Part shown: piece after piece, positions 60,806 to 64,000 of the stretch | How positions within the stretch are numbered: position 1 is the first letter of the stretch | Layout of the letters: every line of letters starts with the position of its first letter | Position numbers and translations under genes: made by a program | DNA from: Paragyromitra xinjiangensis | Lineage: Eukaryota; Ascomycota; Pezizomycetes; Pezizales; Discinaceae | DNA: 64,000 nucleotides | Assembly: GCA_038503065.1 (NCBI GenBank) | Contig: JBCAMK010000016.1 | Coordinates: 682,001 to 746,000 of the forward strand | Direction of reading: 5' to 3' | Notes under the pieces: generated by a model | Databases searched by the model: none | Told to the model about the DNA's origin: nothing | The model's input: the letters and a program-made list of their open reading frames with translations, nothing else

Positions 60806-61370
60806 TCACAAGGCAATCCGGGCGGGGGTATCCGGTTGGTTTGAATTTGGTTATAAAATTTCTTTGGATTATGATTTAGTTGGTTCGGTTATGTTTTATG
60901 TTTTGTATTTTCTTTTATGTTATGTTATATTTACGGGGATGTTGAGGATGGCGGTGGATGAGACCATGTATTTTTTTTTATACACGTGTCATTCAGTAGC
61001 TGGTTAGGTTAGCGACTGTCTAAAATTAAATGAAATTGGAAATTGGAAATTGGACCTCATCCTGCACGAGCAAAAAGATCCCTGCAAAACTCCAATTCTA
61101 CGTTGCAACGGCGTTACACACTGCAAAAAGTCTTTAACTCTTCGGCTTCATTTCTCACCACTTCCCCGCACTCGCACCTTTCCATCGGGCGCTCTGCCCC
61201 AAATCATCCTGGATTCGCCCCAAACTCCTCCTAGGAGATCCCGCACACCCTCCCCATCTCCCGTGAAGCTGGTGACCTTTGGTACCAACTTCACCCTCCC
61301 CCTCATCGGCAAGAAAAGAACTCTCTCCAACCCTTCACCAGCTCCCGCCCGCTCAGGATCACCCACTAAA

Positions 61371-62789
61371 ATGGCTCAACCTGGACCCTCCACCGCACAA
61401 TCCCTCTTCGACACTGGCCCTCAGGGCCTTACCACAGACTCGCAATATCAGGACGAAGCCATGATGCATGAACTCCCTGACGACTCCACCCCCAACTGGC
61501 TTCGTGACTTCTCTGTTACAGAGGATTACATGCCCGAAATCCCCGACGATGGCAATACTGAGCAGTTCACAACCTGGCTCTTGAAATCCAGCTTTGCTCA
61601 CCTCAATTCACAAACTAAGGAAAATAACACCCACCTCCTCACCAAAATAACCATGCAGGAGAATGATATTCTCAGACTAACGGATCAGACCAAGATCCTC
61701 CAAGAAATGGTTGGGAAATTATCCACCACCCTCAACAACATGGCCAGGTCCTTACAAACCATCGACAAGAACACCAGCCAACCCACCCGCCCCTCCGCAC
61801 CTGCCAGCAATCTACAACAGAAGCCACCTCAAACAGCCCAGAAACCTCGGGTCCCACTGCTAAATAATGGCAAGCCTATGACCTATGCACAAGCAGCCAA
61901 CGCCCCCGCGGACCCGTTTATCAAAGTCAACAAGGGCAACAAGAAGAAGAAGGCCCTTCCACCCAAACTTTTCCAGCCCCAATTCACGGCAATCAACCGT
62001 CAAATTATACTGGAAACTTCTGGCGACCTACCCCCAGCTCTTACCAACAATTCCCTCCTCGCCGCCATCAACAAAGAACTTGCCCCACGAAACACATCCA
62101 TCCTCATCTGCACCAAAACTGCGAGACACAACTTCGTTCTCACCACCCGCCCTGATGAATCTGCCGAACAAATTTGTTCAGCATATAACAAGGAAATCGA
62201 AACAGCTTGCACCCTACTCAACATCCCCCTCTCTGAAGCCCGACCCAACTCCAAATGGTCCAAATTCATCATCCATGGCATCCCTACTAAGAACACCATG
62301 GCTGAAGTAGCGGAACAAATGTCCATTTCAGTTCCCACTTTCACCCTCGCCCAAGTCCCCAGATGGCTCACCACACCGGAAGCAAGGGCCAATAAAACCC
62401 ACTCAGCCATCGTCATCGCTCTTCCACAAAAATTCACCATGGAAACCTTAGGCCTCCATCAAATCCCCCTCTTCAATTCGTTCTGCCGCATCCAGGAATA
62501 CATTGCGGTTTCCCCCACTACCCAATGTCGAAAGTGTCAGGAATTTGGCCACCACCAACAAACCTGCAAAAAGGACTTCAAATGTGCAATTTGCGCAGAG
62601 GCCCACGAAACCATTAAACACCCCTGCACCTCAGCAGGATGTCCGGCTGGAACCAAGTGCACCCACCCACCCATTCGCTGCGCTAACTGCAATCAAGGCC
62701 ACAAAGCCTTTGAACGCAAGGTTTGCATCGCATACACCAAGCTCACTGAGAGCCTCAAATCCTCCCGAATTAACACTACCAATGCTTAA
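61371..62789 (+). CDS. LINE-B5 ORF1, gag-like protein (472 aa)
   Basis: ATG 61371, same length as B1, B3 and B4. Coiled coil (ENDILRLTDQTKILQEMVGK), linker, RRM-like core and the complete zinc cluster (CRKCQEFGHHQQTC, CAICAEAHETIKHPC, CTSAGC-TKCTH, CANCNQGHKAFERKVC). Its own differences include NSQTKENNTHLLTKITM in the coiled coil. Intact. The leader frame is open to 61050, as in B3 and B4. It ends in TAATG. Confidence 0.88.
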   Translation: MAQPGPSTAQSLFDTGPQGLTTDSQYQDEAMMHELPDDSTPNWLRDFSVTEDYMPEIPDDGNTEQFTTWLLKSSFAHLNSQTKENNTHLLTKITMQENDILRLTDQTKILQEMVGKLSTTLNNMARSLQTIDKNTSQPTRPSAPASNLQQKPPQTAQKPRVPLLNNGKPMTYAQAANAPADPFIKVNKGNKKKKALPPKLFQPQFTAINRQIILETSGDLPPALTNNSLLAAINKELAPRNTSILICTKTARHNFVLTTRPDESAEQICSAYNKEIETACTLLNIPLSEARPNSKWSKFIIHGIPTKNTMAEVAEQMSISVPTFTLAQVPRWLTTPEARANKTHSAIVIALPQKFTMETLGLHQIPLFNSFCRIQEYIAVSPTTQCRKCQEFGHHQQTCKKDFKCAICAEAHETIKHPCTSAGCPAGTKCTHPPIRCANCNQGHKAFERKVCIAYTKLTESLKSSRINTTNA

Positions 62790-64000
62790 TGGAGATACAA
62801 CCTCCTATAACAGGCATAGCCATGGCACAGCAGCTGAACTGCGCCAAAGGACAGGCCTCTACTCTTTCAGTCATTTCTTCTTTTGATCATTCTCAACATA
62901 CTTTCATTCTCATGCTACAGGAACCATGGCTTGACCATAATTCACTTCCTCCAAATTCCAAAACTGGGGATGCATACTATCCTTCTTCTTCACCTAAAGT
63001 TATTATTTATATTAAGAAAAATTTAAAAAACACAAAAATAATCACCACACTTTCGCCCAACCCCAACATAATTTCAATTCTTATCAAAATTCCTCATCTT
63101 ACTTTTGAGATCTGCAACATTTACATCCAACCTCGTAGCAGCTTCAATGATCATCACCTTCCACTTCTTTCACATCATTTTCATCAGAACACAATCCTCG
63201 CAGGGGACTTCAACCTCCACCATCCTTGGTGGTATGGCCCCATCACCGAAAATTATCAACACCTCTTTTCGCACCGCATCGCGTTAACAGAACAAATCAC
63301 AAACTGGCTGGAAACTAACAACTTCCGCCTCCTCAACAAACCAGGCATCCTCACCCATTTTCCAAGAAACGGACAAAGACCCAGCATAGTCGATCTCACC
63401 ATGGTAAGAGGTCTCACCGACATCTGCGGACCCTGGTCAGCCCCCCCCAACTGCCCCCACAATTCTGATCATGTTTCATTAAAAACCACACTTTACATCC
63501 ATCCTCCGGAATATTCCAGCCGACGTTTATTTTCTAAAACAAATTGGCCTTTATTCCACAACATAATCCAAGAAGCAGCCATTCCCTTCAATTTCTCCAA
63601 TGAGGAGAAAGCTAATTCCACCCTCACCCACATCACGAACGTGATCAATTTAGCTATTGATTCAACAGTACCCCTTTCCAAACCTCGAACATATTCCAAA
63701 TCTTGGTGGACACCCAACCTCAAAGCCCTGAAAAGAAAACTTTCATGGGCAGAATCACGAGCACGGAAACCCAACGCCCCCCCTCACTGGCGACACCTCG
63801 CCAATTCTACAAGAAAGGAATACAAAACTGAAATAATGCTAGCCAAATGGGATCACTGGCACCGCACCCTCAAAGACATCACCCCCAGCTCTGCCTGGAA
63901 CCTTTTAAATAAAAGCACCGCACACAACAAGCCCAACATCCCCCCTATCGAGAAACAAGAAACCAACGAGGAAATTGGCAAAGCCTTTCGTCGCACTTTC
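62789..64000 (+). CDS. LINE-B5 ORF2, endonuclease part, cut by the window end
   Basis: Starts at ATG 62789 in TAATG (MEIQPPITGIAMAQQLNC). Endonuclease complete with AGDFNLHHPWWYGP, SIVDLTMVRG and NSDHVSLKTT, so unlike B3 it keeps the canonical GDFN..HHPWW. Then SWWTPNLKALKRKLSW, SRARKPNAPPHW and KQETNEEIGKAF up to the last base. No stop was seen in this stretch. The RT and RNase H lie outside the window, so whether B5 is an intact source copy cannot be judged. Confidence 0.85.
   Translation, partial: MEIQPPITGIAMAQQLNCAKGQASTLSVISSFDHSQHTFILMLQEPWLDHNSLPPNSKTGDAYYPSSSPKVIIYIKKNLKNTKIITTLSPNPNIISILIKIPHLTFEICNIYIQPRSSFNDHHLPLLSHHFHQNTILAGDFNLHHPWWYGPITENYQHLFSHRIALTEQITNWLETNNFRLLNKPGILTHFPRNGQRPSIVDLTMVRGLTDICGPWSAPPNCPHNSDHVSLKTTLYIHPPEYSSRRLFSKTNWPLFHNIIQEAAIPFNFSNEEKANSTLTHITNVINLAIDSTVPLSKPRTYSKSWWTPNLKALKRKLSWAESRARKPNAPPHWRHLANSTRKEYKTEIMLAKWDHWHRTLKDITPSSAWNLLNKSTAHNKPNIPPIEKQETNEEIGKAFRRTF

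Larger units (their letters stand above)
48737..61051 (+). mobile_element. LINE-B copy B4, interrupted by LINE-D2
   Basis: Full-length B unit split by D2 at 51381-57963. The two parts plus one copy of the target duplication give about 5.72 kb, as for B3. Leader 48737-49055. Confidence 0.9.
61052..64000 (+). mobile_element. LINE-B copy B5, continues past the window
   Basis: Fourth unit of the array. It starts at GGACCTCA (61052-61059) after the B4 tail; leader to 61370, ORF1 complete, ORF2 cut by the window end. Confidence 0.9.

Noticed and set aside
1..64000. Host genes, tRNA, rRNA or telomeric repeats
   Set aside because: None seen. All long frames match retroelement domains, and TAAA or AAATTGG runs are element tails.

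Overview
The window is a 64-kb block of nested retrotransposons with no recognisable host gene, tRNA, rRNA or CRISPR array. The element types (APE-type LINEs with an RNase H domain and CCHC ORF1 proteins, Tad1/I-group-like, and chromodomain Ty3/Gypsy elements) point to a filamentous fungus, probably a basidiomycete. The taxon is inferred from element types only. A pericentromeric or other heterochromatic location would fit such nesting but cannot be shown from sequence.

Seven families are named here by letter. LINE-A: one copy whose 5' end lies outside the window (1-5466), followed head to tail by a 5' fragment A2 (5467-6144). LINE-B: five copies, B1 on minus (13895-19623) and B2 to B5 on plus in a head-to-tail array from 37281 to the window end. 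LINE-E: one 3' half (8447-10638). LINE-D: D1 (25324-28834, minus) and D2 (51381-57963, minus). Family C: three copies (6162-8446 plus, 11614-13877 minus, 29109-31375 plus) that carry a LINE-type ORF1 and a LINE-type 3' end but no ORF2. Gypsy G: two copies (G1 minus 25323-10639, G2 plus 33206-37288). Gypsy F: 28835-33095 plus.

The nesting can be read from junctions and target-site duplications. Gypsy F was entered by D1 and by C3 (exact 14-bp duplication). D1 was entered by gypsy G1. G1 pol was entered by B1, with C2 at its 3' side, and G1 is cut in its chromodomain by the poly(A) of E. G2 pol carries a 1.67-kb insertion with terminal inverted repeats and then joins the B array at the same pol position as B1. 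B4 was entered by full-length D2 (exact 14-bp duplication); removing D2 and one duplication leaves a B4 ORF2 of 3735 nt, the same length as in B3.

The LINEs are bicistronic with overlapping stop and start codons: ATGATTAA in A, TAATG in B, ATGA in D. ORF1 is an RNA-binding, gag-like protein with a coiled coil and a four-module Cys/His cluster; ORF2 joins APE endonuclease, reverse transcriptase, RNase H and a terminal Cys/His motif. B3 is the only complete copy with both frames open, but it carries changes at conserved endonuclease and RNase H positions. The most interesting point is family C. It keeps ORF1 open in two copies, lacks ORF2, and shares with autonomous LINE-D a 3'-UTR block, a terminal hairpin, a (TAAA)n tail and 14-bp duplications. 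It looks like a gag-only element served in trans by D, comparable in logic to HeT-A.
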